Assembly: GCF_019308285.1 (NCBI RefSeq)
Contig: NZ_WWEM01000012.1
Span: forward strand, 1 to 64,000
Reading direction: 5' to 3'
DNA length: 64,000 nt
Source of the DNA: Flavobacterium quisquiliarum
GTDB taxonomy: Bacteria; Bacteroidota; Bacteroidia; Flavobacteriales; Flavobacteriaceae
Part shown: one piece after another, positions 45,092 through 54,914 of the stretch
How positions within the stretch are numbered: position 1 is the stretch's first letter
Layout: every line of letters starts with the position of its first letter
The notes under the pieces: generated by a model
The model's database searches: none
Told to the model about the DNA's origin: nothing
The model's input: the letters and a program-made list of their open reading frames with translations, nothing else
Position numbers and translations under genes: made by a program

Positions 45092-46294
45092 CTAAGACGT
45101 TAAAGCATCTGTCATAATCAAGCTGATATATTCTCTAGGCGTATAGGTAGTAATTTCTTTAAAATATCTATTAAATGATGATTTAGAATTGAACCCAGCT
45201 TCATAAGCCAATTCAAGAATATTAATACTGATATTTTTTTCAGATAATTTTTTTAGATTCCTTTTAACATGTTCTATACGATATTCATTAATAAAGGTAT
45301 AGAATGGTTTATGAACGAAATGGTTTAAGGTTTCACTTATATGATATTTACTTAGACTGCTGAGCTTGGCAAGTTTATCTAAAGTAAGATCACTCTCCAT
45401 ATAATAATGCTCTTTTTCCATTGCTTTTTCAAGCTTAAGGAGTATTTTAAACATCTCGCTATGGCTGAGTATTTCTCTTCTTTTTTGTGGCTGTAAAATT
45501 TTCTTTTTTTCATCCAAAATATCTTCCATGTCCAAATTACTCTCCGTAAGAGAATTCATCTGATTACTAATTTCTGGCAGAATATTAGAGTCTCCAGCCG
45601 ATAACAGGAAATCATTATCAACATCTGCCGAAACTGGTTCTATAATCGCTCCATATTTATATGTAATTATTCTAATTGTAATCACTACAAGAAGCGTGTA
45701 AATTATAGATCTACTCAAATAATTCAAAGAAAGCATTGAAGAGCTAAAAATCAAAAATAAAACACTAAGCAGACCTATTCCCAAAAAAAGCGAAGCAAGC
45801 TGTATAATCAGTATTTTTTCCTGGCTATTTCTTGGCAATTTAGTAATCGCCAGATAAATAATCCCGCCAGAAACGATAATATCTAAAGGCAGTAAAGTAT
45901 AAAGACTGATAGTGTTGTACCAATATAAAACTAAATAAGCTTTTGGCGATGTAACTGTTAATACACAAACCGTAGAAAAATAACCAATTGCGCCAATAAA
46001 AAACGGAATAAAAAGATACCACTTTGAGGCGGCAACCAATTCAGGACGAATAGTTTTTAAGGTATAAAGATATAATAACGGAATATAGCAAAAACCAATA
46101 AAGGTATTCATCATATTAAGAACCTGCTGATCTTCCACAAAAGTGAAAATGAAAAATTTTATAGAAAGATGGAGTCCTATACAAACTACAAGAGAAATTA
46201 GTAGATCATCTGCATTTTTTCGGTACCTGCTTCTTAAAAGCAATACAGCGGCCAGTAGAGCCTGAAAAATTCCGATAGCGATAATGTATTTCAT
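45092..46294 (-). CDS. Membrane-anchored AraC-family regulator
   Basis: 400 aa from the ATG at 46294 (MKYIIAIGIFQALLAAVLLL); the frame is open to 46384. Seven hydrophobic segments fill residues 1-215. A charged linker follows, then an AraC domain (LTLDKLAKLSSLSKYHISET, then LELAYEAGFNSKSSFNRYFK) near the C-terminus. Such proteins sense an extracytoplasmic or membrane signal and bind DNA from the membrane. It is divergent from a TonB receptor and secreted phosphatase-like gene, its probable targets. Confidence 0.9.
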   Translation of the reverse strand: MKYIIAIGIFQALLAAVLLLRSRYRKNADDLLISLVVCIGLHLSIKFFIFTFVEDQQVLNMMNTFIGFCYIPLLYLYTLKTIRPELVAASKWYLFIPFFIGAIGYFSTVCVLTVTSPKAYLVLYWYNTISLYTLLPLDIIVSGGIIYLAITKLPRNSQEKILIIQLASLFLGIGLLSVLFLIFSSSMLSLNYLSRSIIYTLLVVITIRIITYKYGAIIEPVSADVDNDFLLSAGDSNILPEISNQMNSLTESNLDMEDILDEKKKILQPQKRREILSHSEMFKILLKLEKAMEKEHYYMESDLTLDKLAKLSSLSKYHISETLNHFVHKPFYTFINEYRIEHVKRNLKKLSEKNISINILELAYEAGFNSKSSFNRYFKEITTYTPREYISLIMTDALTS

Positions 46295-46514
46295 CTTAAA
46301 AATCTTTGTGCTAAAGTACCATGAGACTGTTAATTTAATGTTTAGGAATTGCAAAACAATTGATTCATAACAATTTAATAACAAATTATAAGGCTTTAAA
46401 AATCAAGATCTTACACAACAAACAAAAGATTGACACTTCAAAAAAGTACTCCTCAATCGACAAAGTCGTTTCATAGTTTGTTTCGTAGCAATCTTTGCAA
46501 AAAAACTATAAAAC

Positions 46515-49418
46515 ATGACACCTAAAATTATTCTAAAATCAATGTTCAGAAATGAAAAGATATTTAAAAAATTACTTCTCACTTCTGTATTCATAGTCGG
46601 TTCAGTACTATCAGCAAATGCTCAGACCATAAAGGGAGTTATTACCAGTGATGCAGGAACACTGCCGACTGCTAATATTATGGGAAAAACGTTTAATAAT
46701 TCTGCTATTTCAGATTTACAGGGCGTTTTTACTATTACCGCTCCAGGAGAAGGAGAAGCGGTTATTGAAATAAGCTATATCGGATTTGAGACAAAATCGC
46801 TTACCATAAACCTAAAAAAAGGAATAAATGACCTAGGATTAATCCAAATGACGCCAGACGGTTCTGCTGCATTAAAAGAAATTGTAGTAAAGGGTACTAT
46901 GGCGCCATCACAGGCAAAAGCTTACAGTATCAAGAAAAACTCACTAGCAATTATGGATGTTATGGCCGCAGATGCTATTGGAAAATTACCAGACCGAAAT
47001 GCTGCCGAAGCAGTACAACGTATGCAGGGTGTTGCGGTAGCCCGTTATCATGGTGAAGCAGATCAAGCAACTGTAAGGGGAACTCCTTTTGCATGGACTT
47101 CTGCTCTATTTAATGGAAATCGTCTTCCAAGTTCAAATGTTATGGGGAATCGCTCTTCAGTTTTAGATGCTGTCCCTTCAGAAATGATTCAATATGTGCA
47201 GGTTGCCAAAGCGATTACTCCAGACATGGAAGGTGATGCAATTGGAGGTTCTATTAATTTTATTACGCGTACTGCGCCAACAAAACGTGTATTGAATGTG
47301 AGTGCAGCAGGCGGTTATAACACTTTCAGTGAAAACGGAACTTATAATGCATCTGTAACTTATGGAGACCGATTCTTTAATAATAAATTAGGTATTATTG
47401 TTTCGGGAGCAATTTGGAGCAGACAATGGGGTTCTGACGAATTTGCTGCAACTTATAATACTGGTGCCGCTGTTGTTGAACAAAAGAAATCATTAAATAC
47501 AGTTCTTTTTAAACGTTATATGGGAGAACGTGAAACTAAAGGTTTAAATGTAGGAGCTGAATATAAACTTACACCTTCTGATAAAATATTCTTTAGAGGA
47601 ATGGCAAATAAATTTGATGATATACGTCCTGTTTATGAATCTTATATTGATTATACTAATTCCCGTTTCCAATACAATTACAGATACTCTCACTACCAAA
47701 CAGCTTTAAATGGTTTTGAAGTGGGTGGTGAACATCAGATGAACGAAAAATTCAAACTGGACTGGAGTTACAGCAATCATAAATCTGAATATTATTTGGA
47801 TACTCCTCCAACTTCAGGCAATAAAGGACTTCCTATTGCAACTTTCCGCCAGAGAATTACTGGAGGTTTCAATGATCTTTCGAGCGATGGAAAACGTTAC
47901 TGGGGATTTGACTCTCCAAACGGAGTTGGTGGCACGGTAGAAAATTTTGAAACTGGTCTAGCCAATCCAAGCGAGGTAATGGATCCTTCAAAACTCTTAT
48001 TAAACCAATTGGTAATTGCACAGCTGAATAACAGTGAAAGAGATCAGATTGCACAATTAAACCTAAAAGTTGAAGTAAGCTCTAAAGTAAATTTAAAATT
48101 TGGCGCAAAATATCGTCATAAAGACAGAACAAATACTTACGGTTCTAACTTTGTTTATCTCCCAGGAGCCGCTGTTGGGATACCAAACTCTCCAGCTTTA
48201 GTACCTCTTTCTTCTTTACAGACTACTAATTTCCCAAATGGAAGCAAATTCTTTGGAAACATGAATGGAGATTTCAGCCAGTTCATTATAAATCCGTTAA
48301 CTAAGGATCAGTTGTTTAATATGTACGGACAATCGTTCCAAACATCAAATGGTTTTATGGATTTTACTTCTAAAACAAATGCAACCTCATTTTACACAGG
48401 CGATGAAAATGTGATTGCTGGCTATGCAATGGCTGAAATTGATGCTACAGAAAAACTGAAAATTATTGGAGGTTTGCGCAACGAATATACTGCTATGACT
48501 TTAAACGGAACCAAAGCAACAACTGAAGGAACTCCAGCTGTAATTACATTAAGCCCATCTGTTGTAGAAAACAATTATAATTCGTTTCTTCCGATGCTAC
48601 ATTTGAAATATCAGTTAACAGAAAAATCAAATCTGCGAGCAGCTTACACGCGTACATTTGTTCGTCCAAATTTTGGAGACATGACACCTGGAAGTTCTAC
48701 CAATACAACTGCTTCTCCTAATACTATCACACAGGGAAATCCTGATCTTAAACCTACTTTCAGTAACAATTTTGATTTAATGGGAGAATATTATTTTGAA
48801 AATGTTGGACTTCTTTCTGGAGGTGCGTTCTACAAAAACATTACAGATGTAGTATTTACAGATGTAAGTATGCAGAATATTGACGGGAATGATTATTTGG
48901 TTACACAGGCAAAAAACTTAAACAAAGCTTCTTTAGTAGGGTTTGAAGCTGGAATCAATAAAAGATTTGATTTCCTAAATGGCTTCTGGAGCGGATTTGG
49001 AGTTGAGTTTAATTATACATTTTTAGATTCAAAAACAGAAGTCCCGCGTGTTAATGGAACAACTGTTGTTAATGATAAAACAAGTCTTCCAAACCAATCT
49101 AAAAACCTATTTAATGCAATTCTTTTCTATGAACGAAATGGTGTAATGGTTCGTCTTGCAGGTAATTACCGTGGTAATTCAGTAGAAACTATAAATCAGC
49201 AATTAGGCCCTGATTATTACATCTGGTCAGATTCTAACTTCACAATTGACGCTTCTGCAACTGTCAATATCAATAAAAAACTTAAAGTTTTTATCGAGTT
49301 GAATAATCTAAGCGATTCTCCAGTTAAAATGTACATGGGGAATGACAAACGCCGCATTACTTCACAAGAGTGGTACGGAAGCCGTGGGCAGGCAGGATTA
49401 CGCTACGACATCTTATAA
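46515..49418 (+). CDS. TonB-dependent receptor with carboxypeptidase-like N-terminal domain
   Basis: 967 aa. The signal peptide ends SANAQ; an alternative start at 46542 would shorten its basic part. Residues about 38-115 form a carboxypeptidase-regulatory-like beta-sandwich (IKGVITSDAGTLPTANIMGK). The plug follows (AIGKLPDRNAAEAVQRMQGV, VRGTPFAWTSALFNGNRLPS), then a long barrel of the outer-membrane-beta type with NLKPTFSNNFDLMGEYYF and a closing GLRYDIL. No SusD partner follows; instead there is a phosphatase-like gene 25 bases downstream. Confidence 0.92.
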   Translation: MTPKIILKSMFRNEKIFKKLLLTSVFIVGSVLSANAQTIKGVITSDAGTLPTANIMGKTFNNSAISDLQGVFTITAPGEGEAVIEISYIGFETKSLTINLKKGINDLGLIQMTPDGSAALKEIVVKGTMAPSQAKAYSIKKNSLAIMDVMAADAIGKLPDRNAAEAVQRMQGVAVARYHGEADQATVRGTPFAWTSALFNGNRLPSSNVMGNRSSVLDAVPSEMIQYVQVAKAITPDMEGDAIGGSINFITRTAPTKRVLNVSAAGGYNTFSENGTYNASVTYGDRFFNNKLGIIVSGAIWSRQWGSDEFAATYNTGAAVVEQKKSLNTVLFKRYMGERETKGLNVGAEYKLTPSDKIFFRGMANKFDDIRPVYESYIDYTNSRFQYNYRYSHYQTALNGFEVGGEHQMNEKFKLDWSYSNHKSEYYLDTPPTSGNKGLPIATFRQRITGGFNDLSSDGKRYWGFDSPNGVGGTVENFETGLANPSEVMDPSKLLLNQLVIAQLNNSERDQIAQLNLKVEVSSKVNLKFGAKYRHKDRTNTYGSNFVYLPGAAVGIPNSPALVPLSSLQTTNFPNGSKFFGNMNGDFSQFIINPLTKDQLFNMYGQSFQTSNGFMDFTSKTNATSFYTGDENVIAGYAMAEIDATEKLKIIGGLRNEYTAMTLNGTKATTEGTPAVITLSPSVVENNYNSFLPMLHLKYQLTEKSNLRAAYTRTFVRPNFGDMTPGSSTNTTASPNTITQGNPDLKPTFSNNFDLMGEYYFENVGLLSGGAFYKNITDVVFTDVSMQNIDGNDYLVTQAKNLNKASLVGFEAGINKRFDFLNGFWSGFGVEFNYTFLDSKTEVPRVNGTTVVNDKTSLPNQSKNLFNAILFYERNGVMVRLAGNYRGNSVETINQQLGPDYYIWSDSNFTIDASATVNINKKLKVFIELNNLSDSPVKMYMGNDKRRITSQEWYGSRGQAGLRYDIL

Positions 49419-49443
49419 AAAAAATAAATTAATTCAGTATAAA

Positions 49444-50259
49444 ATGAAAAAAACAATAATCATAGGTGCAATTTTAGTGCAGGCATTAGCAAGCGCTCAG
49501 CTTACAGACAGTATAAAAAGATTAGTTCCAGTAAAAGGAGCATTAAATTTTAGAGATGTTGGCGGTTATAAAACAACAAATGGAAAAGAAGTGGTTTGGG
49601 GAAAAGTATTTAGAAGTGCCGGTATTGATAAATTGACCCCTGAGGATATAAATCTTTTAGATAAAAAGAAAATCCATACGATAGTAGATTTTAGAGGTGT
49701 TGCCGAATCAAAAGCAGCTCCAGATCGTTTACCCCAAAATACAGATTATACCTTAAGTCCAGCCGGAAGCGACAGTATTCCAAATCCAGCGCAGATGGTT
49801 AAGCTTTTGAAAGAAGGAGGTTTTCTTGAAAAATTTTATGGCATAGATGCAGTAAAATACAGTGGAGATCGTTTTCGCCCTTTATTTGTAAAACTGTTAA
49901 CTGCTGATAAAAAAGAAGCTGTAATGTACCATTGCACAGGCGGACGTGATCGTACTGGTATGGCTACTGCATTGTTCCTCTATGTTTTACAAGTTCCGCA
50001 GAATACTATTGAAGAAGACTATGTAGCTTCTAATATTTATTTAAAGAAAATGAACAAAGGCATGATGGCACCTCTGGCAAAAATGAGCGGTTTAACTGAG
50101 GCCCAGATTGAAAATGAAATGGCATTAAAACCAGAACTTATCCGTTCTTTTTTTGAAGGGATTAAAACTCAGTACGGAAGTGTAGAAAACTTCCTGCAGC
50201 AGGAAATGGGAATTGGTCCAAAAGAAATCAATATTTTAAGAAAAAAATATACTAAATAG
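49444..50259 (+). CDS. Exported tyrosine-phosphatase-like (MptpB-type) enzyme
   Basis: 271 aa from the ATG at 49444, which starts a signal peptide (MKKTIIIGAILVQALASAQ). LNFRDVGGYKTTNGKEVVWG and FRSAGIDKLTPEDINLL are hallmarks of the Y_phosphatase3 family. The phosphate loop is HCTGGRDRTGM, with nucleophile C164 and R170. It would remove phosphate from proteins, lipids or inositol phosphates in the periplasm. Cotranscribed with the TonB receptor, suggesting that the imported ligand is a phosphoester. Confidence 0.92.
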   Translation: MKKTIIIGAILVQALASAQLTDSIKRLVPVKGALNFRDVGGYKTTNGKEVVWGKVFRSAGIDKLTPEDINLLDKKKIHTIVDFRGVAESKAAPDRLPQNTDYTLSPAGSDSIPNPAQMVKLLKEGGFLEKFYGIDAVKYSGDRFRPLFVKLLTADKKEAVMYHCTGGRDRTGMATALFLYVLQVPQNTIEEDYVASNIYLKKMNKGMMAPLAKMSGLTEAQIENEMALKPELIRSFFEGIKTQYGSVENFLQQEMGIGPKEINILRKKYTK

Positions 50260-50287
50260 TCTTTTCAAATTATTGTTTTTGTTTTGT

Positions 50288-50318
50288 AAAAGCGATTGAA
50301 ACATTCAATCGCTTTTAT
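50288..50318. terminator. Bidirectional intrinsic terminator
   Basis: AAAAGCGATTGAA pairs with TTCAATCGCTTTT across ACA, between the convergent phosphatase and efflux genes. Confidence 0.85.
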
Positions 50319-50363
50319 TTTTAAAACATATAATCAAATTTCAAACTTATAAGTATCAAATTT

Positions 50364-53300
50364 TTATTTCTTTTTTTTCTCATTCAACCAAAAATATAAA
50401 GGAGGGATTAGTATTGGTGCAAAAAATAAGGTACTTGTTAATCCGCCTATAATTACCGTTGCAAGTGGTCTTTGCACATCTGAACCAATTCCAGAAGATG
50501 TAGCAGCAGGGATAAGACCTACGATAGCCACAACCAAAATTGATAATAGGGCTCTTAACTGCTCCTTTGAAGCCATTAATACGTTTTCCTGCAAATTATC
50601 CTTCTTAAACAATGTTTTTCTGTTGAGAGCCGATACAAGAAGTACACCTGACATAACCGAAATTCCAAAAATGCTGACAAATCCAACACCTGCAGAAACA
50701 TTAAAATAATACCCTCTAAGAAGTAAAGCCATAATACCACCTCCTAAAGCAAACAAAATACAGCTCATGGTAATCATGGTGTGCTGAAAATTTTTATAAA
50801 GCATAAACAGAAATAAGAAAACCATAATAATTGTTAGCGGAATAGTGAATGCCAATTGTTTTCCTGCTCGTTCCAAATTTTCGTATTGACCTCCGTAAAT
50901 GATACTATATCCTTTAGGCACAGTTACGTTTTTCCCAACTTTTGCTTGTAATTCTTTCACAAAACTTCCCTGATCTCTCCCCCTAATATTCGTTCTAACC
51001 GTAATCATTCGTTTACTTCCATAACGATAAATATTCGTTTGTCCTTCAACAAAATGTATATCTGCCAATTGATTCATTGGTATTAAAGCACCATTAGAAG
51101 AAGGTACTAAAATTTCTTTTATTGCATCAATAGAATTTCTGTATTCTGGTAAAAAACGAACCACAATATCATAACGTTTTGCTCCATCATATAAAGTCGA
51201 AACTGTTTTTCCGCCAATTGCTACCTCAATCATATTTTGAATATCGGCCACATTAATTCCGAATCTCGCAGCCTGTTCTCTATTAATATCAATTGCCAAT
51301 TGCTCTTGTTCACCCTCCTGTTCAATATTAACATTCTCAGCACCTGGAGTATTTTTAGCAATTTGTGCAATGGTTTCTGCCTTTTTTCTCATCATTTCCA
51401 AATCGTCGCCTACGACAGAAACTGCAAGGTCTGCGGCACTTCCGTTTACAATTTCCATAACCTGATCAATAATAGGCTGTCCTGAAGAAAATTGTACTGA
51501 TGGAATTTGCTGTTGCAGATCTTTTTTAATTATTTCGACCAAATCTTTTTTAGCAATAGTATCGCTCCAGAGTTTGTAATCTTTTAATCCCACTAAAATT
51601 TCATTTCTATTAGCAGGAAACGGGTCTGTACCATCATCATTACGTCCGGTCTGAGTTATTACGTAAGATATTTGAGGATACTTAGCGATAATTTTTCTGA
51701 TTTTAGGAGCATACTTTGCATTTTCCTGTATCGAAATTCCGGCTGGAAAATTTCCTCTTAAAAAGATCGATCCTTCATCTAATGTTGGTAAAAATTCAGT
51801 TCCTAATTTTAAGCCACATAAAATGAATATTGCCACAATCGAGAAACCAATTATTGTCGTTTTTTTATAACTATTTAAAAACCTTGATAATGTTTTTTCG
51901 TATGATTTCGTCAAATAATCCAATACCACATTTTTGTGTTCTTTTATGGGTTTATCTACATCGAGCATTGCCTTTCTGTAAACAAACGAAATTAACACAG
52001 GAATAAAGGTAAGCGCTCCCAGCATTGAACCAATAACGGCAAAAGCCAAAGTTAAAGCCATCGGAGAAAACAATTTACCTTCTACTCTAGTCATTAAAAG
52101 TATTGGCATATAAGCCAATATAATAATAGTTACAGAAAAGAAAATCTCTCTTCCAACTTCCTGAGCTGCCTGAAGGGTAATTTGCACAATTCCCTCTTGT
52201 TTTTCTTCTGGTGTCGCTGTTCTGTATTTCCTTATAAGATGTTCTGCCATTAAACAAGCACCATCTACAATAATTCCGAAATCTATTGCTCCAAGTGAAA
52301 GCAAGTTGGCAGGAATACCCGTAAGTCTCATTAAAATAAAGGCAAATAGTAATGCAAATGGAATAGTCAAAGCTACTACTAGTGCACTTCTGAAACTTCC
52401 AAGAAACAGAATCAACAGTATAATTACGATAGAAATTCCTTCAAATAAGGTATGCGCAACAGTTTCAAGCGAATGATCAATTAAAAACGTTCTGTCATAC
52501 ATAGGGCGCAGTTTTACGCCTTGAGGCAGATCATTTTCCTGTAGCTCGGCCATTCTTTCTTTTAACAATTTTAAAACCTCGCTTGGATTTTCATATCGCC
52601 TTAAAAGAATAATACCTTCAACACCGCTGCTTACATCTTTTTTGTCCTGGGTAACCGTATATCCCATAACACCACTCGGCGGTGGAGGCGTGATTTCGAC
52701 AGTTGCTACATCACGAACAAAAACCGGTACCCCATTTTCAGATTTAAGAACAATGTTTTGAATATCCTGCTCTGTTTTAATCGCACCTAAACCACGCACT
52801 GCAAAACCTTGTCCGCCTCTTTCAATTATATTTCCCCCTGTGTTTAGATTATTTGCATCTACTGCATCCATTACATTTTGCAATGTAAGATTGTATTTTC
52901 TTAACTTTTCCGGCGAAGTAATAATATGAAACTGCTTTAATGGTCCTCCAAAAGTAGTTACATCAGCAATTCCTGGAACTTGAAGCAAAGCAGGTTTTAT
53001 AACCCAGTCCTGCAAATCTCTAAGCTCGGCCTGACTATAGTTTGAAGGTGCTTCTACAACATATCTGAAAATCTCGCCAACAGCGGTAGAAAGCGGTGCT
53101 AATGAAGGCGCAACACCATCTGGCAGTTCAGCCTCTGAAAGTCGTTCTGTTACTTGTTGACGTGCAAAATAATCATCGGTACCATCTTTAAAAGTAAGCT
53201 GGACTACTGACAAACCAAAAATAGTTCTGCTTCTGCGATCTAAAACATTTGGCGTATTCTGCAAAGCTCTTTCAATGGGAATAGTAACCTGCTGTTCTAC

Positions 53301-53480
53301 TTCCTCAGCTGCTCTTCCATCGTATTGTGCTACTATGATGACATTGGTATCTGCAATATCTGGATAAGCTTCTATTTTTAAATTGGTAAAACACCAAAAA
53401 CCTATTGCCATTAAAACAACACTGATTGCAATTATAACCCAACGGTTACGAAGACTGAATATGAGTAAATTTTTAATCAT
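50364..53480 (-). CDS. CzcA/CusA-family heavy-metal RND efflux pump
   Basis: 1038 aa inner-membrane RND protein of the heavy-metal branch: opening VIIAISVVLMAIGFWCFTNL, EAYPDIADTNV, LGAIDFGIIVDGACLMAEHL (proton-relay Asp region in TM4) and GTEFLPTLDEGSIFLRGNFP. Two large periplasmic loops and twelve membrane spans are as expected. It exports metal cations such as Co, Zn, Cd, Cu or Ag; the metal cannot be assigned. Last gene of the operon OMF, MFP, DUF190, RND. Confidence 0.95.
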   Translation of the reverse strand: MIKNLLIFSLRNRWVIIAISVVLMAIGFWCFTNLKIEAYPDIADTNVIIVAQYDGRAAEEVEQQVTIPIERALQNTPNVLDRRSRTIFGLSVVQLTFKDGTDDYFARQQVTERLSEAELPDGVAPSLAPLSTAVGEIFRYVVEAPSNYSQAELRDLQDWVIKPALLQVPGIADVTTFGGPLKQFHIITSPEKLRKYNLTLQNVMDAVDANNLNTGGNIIERGGQGFAVRGLGAIKTEQDIQNIVLKSENGVPVFVRDVATVEITPPPPSGVMGYTVTQDKKDVSSGVEGIILLRRYENPSEVLKLLKERMAELQENDLPQGVKLRPMYDRTFLIDHSLETVAHTLFEGISIVIILLILFLGSFRSALVVALTIPFALLFAFILMRLTGIPANLLSLGAIDFGIIVDGACLMAEHLIRKYRTATPEEKQEGIVQITLQAAQEVGREIFFSVTIIILAYMPILLMTRVEGKLFSPMALTLAFAVIGSMLGALTFIPVLISFVYRKAMLDVDKPIKEHKNVVLDYLTKSYEKTLSRFLNSYKKTTIIGFSIVAIFILCGLKLGTEFLPTLDEGSIFLRGNFPAGISIQENAKYAPKIRKIIAKYPQISYVITQTGRNDDGTDPFPANRNEILVGLKDYKLWSDTIAKKDLVEIIKKDLQQQIPSVQFSSGQPIIDQVMEIVNGSAADLAVSVVGDDLEMMRKKAETIAQIAKNTPGAENVNIEQEGEQEQLAIDINREQAARFGINVADIQNMIEVAIGGKTVSTLYDGAKRYDIVVRFLPEYRNSIDAIKEILVPSSNGALIPMNQLADIHFVEGQTNIYRYGSKRMITVRTNIRGRDQGSFVKELQAKVGKNVTVPKGYSIIYGGQYENLERAGKQLAFTIPLTIIMVFLFLFMLYKNFQHTMITMSCILFALGGGIMALLLRGYYFNVSAGVGFVSIFGISVMSGVLLVSALNRKTLFKKDNLQENVLMASKEQLRALLSILVVAIVGLIPAATSSGIGSDVQRPLATVIIGGLTSTLFFAPILIPPLYFWLNEKKKK

Positions 53481-53484
53481 CTGT

Positions 53485-53784
53485 TTACCATTTTTCTACT
53501 TGATTCGTAACTATAAAACCTCCTTTATATACTTTTCGCAAAGCTGTTAAAACAGATTTTACTTTTTCATCTTCATCTATAAAATTGATCAGTAAAGGTA
53601 TTTTATCAAAACTGAACAAATCATGAGGCCTATTAAGATACCGACTGGCTCCATATCCTAATTTACCATGAAATACAGTTGCTCCCATAATTTTGTGTTC
53701 AATCAAAAACCTTAAAATATATTCATACAAAGGCTGGGTTCCTTTTAATTCATCTTTATCTATATATACTTGTGCTTGTGTCAT
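53485..53784 (-). CDS. DUF190 (PII-like) protein
   Basis: 99 aa. AQVYIDKDELKGTQPLYEYI, LRFLIEHKIMGATVFHGKLG and SRYLNRPHDLFSFDKIPLL identify DUF190, a small ferredoxin-like fold related to PII signalling proteins. It is inserted between the membrane-fusion and RND genes and ends 4 bases before the RND start, so it may regulate or sense for the pump. Confidence 0.9.
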   Translation of the reverse strand: MTQAQVYIDKDELKGTQPLYEYILRFLIEHKIMGATVFHGKLGYGASRYLNRPHDLFSFDKIPLLINFIDEDEKVKSVLTALRKVYKGGFIVTNQVEKW

Positions 53785-53851
53785 TGTTTTTTCTTTAAAG
53801 TGTTAGTAAATACTGTTTTTCACTCTCATCTTTTAAACAGAATCTTTGTTT

Positions 53852-54862
53852 TCAATATCCAAAACTGAGTCCTTTCAGCTGCATGACACCTTTTACGGCT
53901 ATAGCATCACCACTCATTAAACCATTATACACTACGACTCTGTCTCCTATCTGATTTCCGATTGTCACTTCTGTACGTTCGAATTCTTTATTGCCTTTTT
54001 TTACAAAAACATAATTTTTTGCCTGAACCGTAACCAATGAATTTTTATCAATACTGATGTTGTCCCCTTCGCTTACGCCAAAAGAAACTGTCGCAAACAT
54101 ACCAGCCTTAAATTTTCCGCTTGAATTATTCAAGCTTATTCGCAGTTTTACCATTCTGGTTGACTGATCAATCATATCGGCAATGTCATCAATTTTTCCG
54201 GAGAATTTTTCGTTAGGAAAAGCTGTAAACTGTACGATACAATTATCACCGTTTTTTATTCTGCTGATCTGATTTTCTGGAATATCGCAAATAATAAATG
54301 ATGTGCCTGCTCTTGCTTTTTTGAGTGCTTGAGGTTCAAAACCGCCAGCTTTCAAGTCTGTTTCGTATTCAATCAAAGCCGCTTTCTCATTAGCCAAATT
54401 GGTCTGTTCTACAGATAATGCTGTCTGTGCTTCCAGTAGGTCTTTGCCTGTTGCCGCGCCATGAGCCAGCAAGTCTTTAGCACGATCCACTTCTATTTGT
54501 TTTTGTTTTATGTTTTTATTCTGAATTTGATTAACATTAGCTAAGTGCTGAATAAGCTGTGTATAACTGGCTGCCAAATCTGGATTTTCAAATAAAATAA
54601 TATTCTGCGATGCTCCTTCTTGAGATTTCATGACTGTTGCAGAAACTTTTGCAGGTGCCATAATTTGATTATTAAGAACAGAATTTCCTATGGATTCTGT
54701 TTCGAAGAAAACAGCACTGCTGTCAGTAGGAAATACAATGGTCTTTCCATTATTTGTTACCTGTGGTAAGTTGTTTACTACCTGATCTTGTTTCTTTTCT
54801 TTTCCGCTGCAGGCGTAAAGAAATAGAACTATAATACTGCTATACTTTATTAAATGTTTCAT
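53852..54862 (-). CDS. Membrane-fusion lipoprotein of the metal efflux system
   Basis: 336 aa. Lipobox LFLYACSGK. The HlyD/CusB layout shows an alpha-hairpin region (about 110-170), the lipoyl-like barrel and FSGKIDDIADMIDQSTRMVK in the beta-barrel domain, then EGDNISIDKNSLV. It bridges the inner-membrane pump and the outer-membrane channel. Second gene of the operon, 52 bases after the channel gene. Confidence 0.93.
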   Translation of the reverse strand: MKHLIKYSSIIVLFLYACSGKEKKQDQVVNNLPQVTNNGKTIVFPTDSSAVFFETESIGNSVLNNQIMAPAKVSATVMKSQEGASQNIILFENPDLAASYTQLIQHLANVNQIQNKNIKQKQIEVDRAKDLLAHGAATGKDLLEAQTALSVEQTNLANEKAALIEYETDLKAGGFEPQALKKARAGTSFIICDIPENQISRIKNGDNCIVQFTAFPNEKFSGKIDDIADMIDQSTRMVKLRISLNNSSGKFKAGMFATVSFGVSEGDNISIDKNSLVTVQAKNYVFVKKGNKEFERTEVTIGNQIGDRVVVYNGLMSGDAIAVKGVMQLKGLSFGY

Positions 54863-54914
54863 ATGTAGATAGTATTTATTTTTTTATGAATCTTGAGATG
54901 GTTATCTCAAAGCA

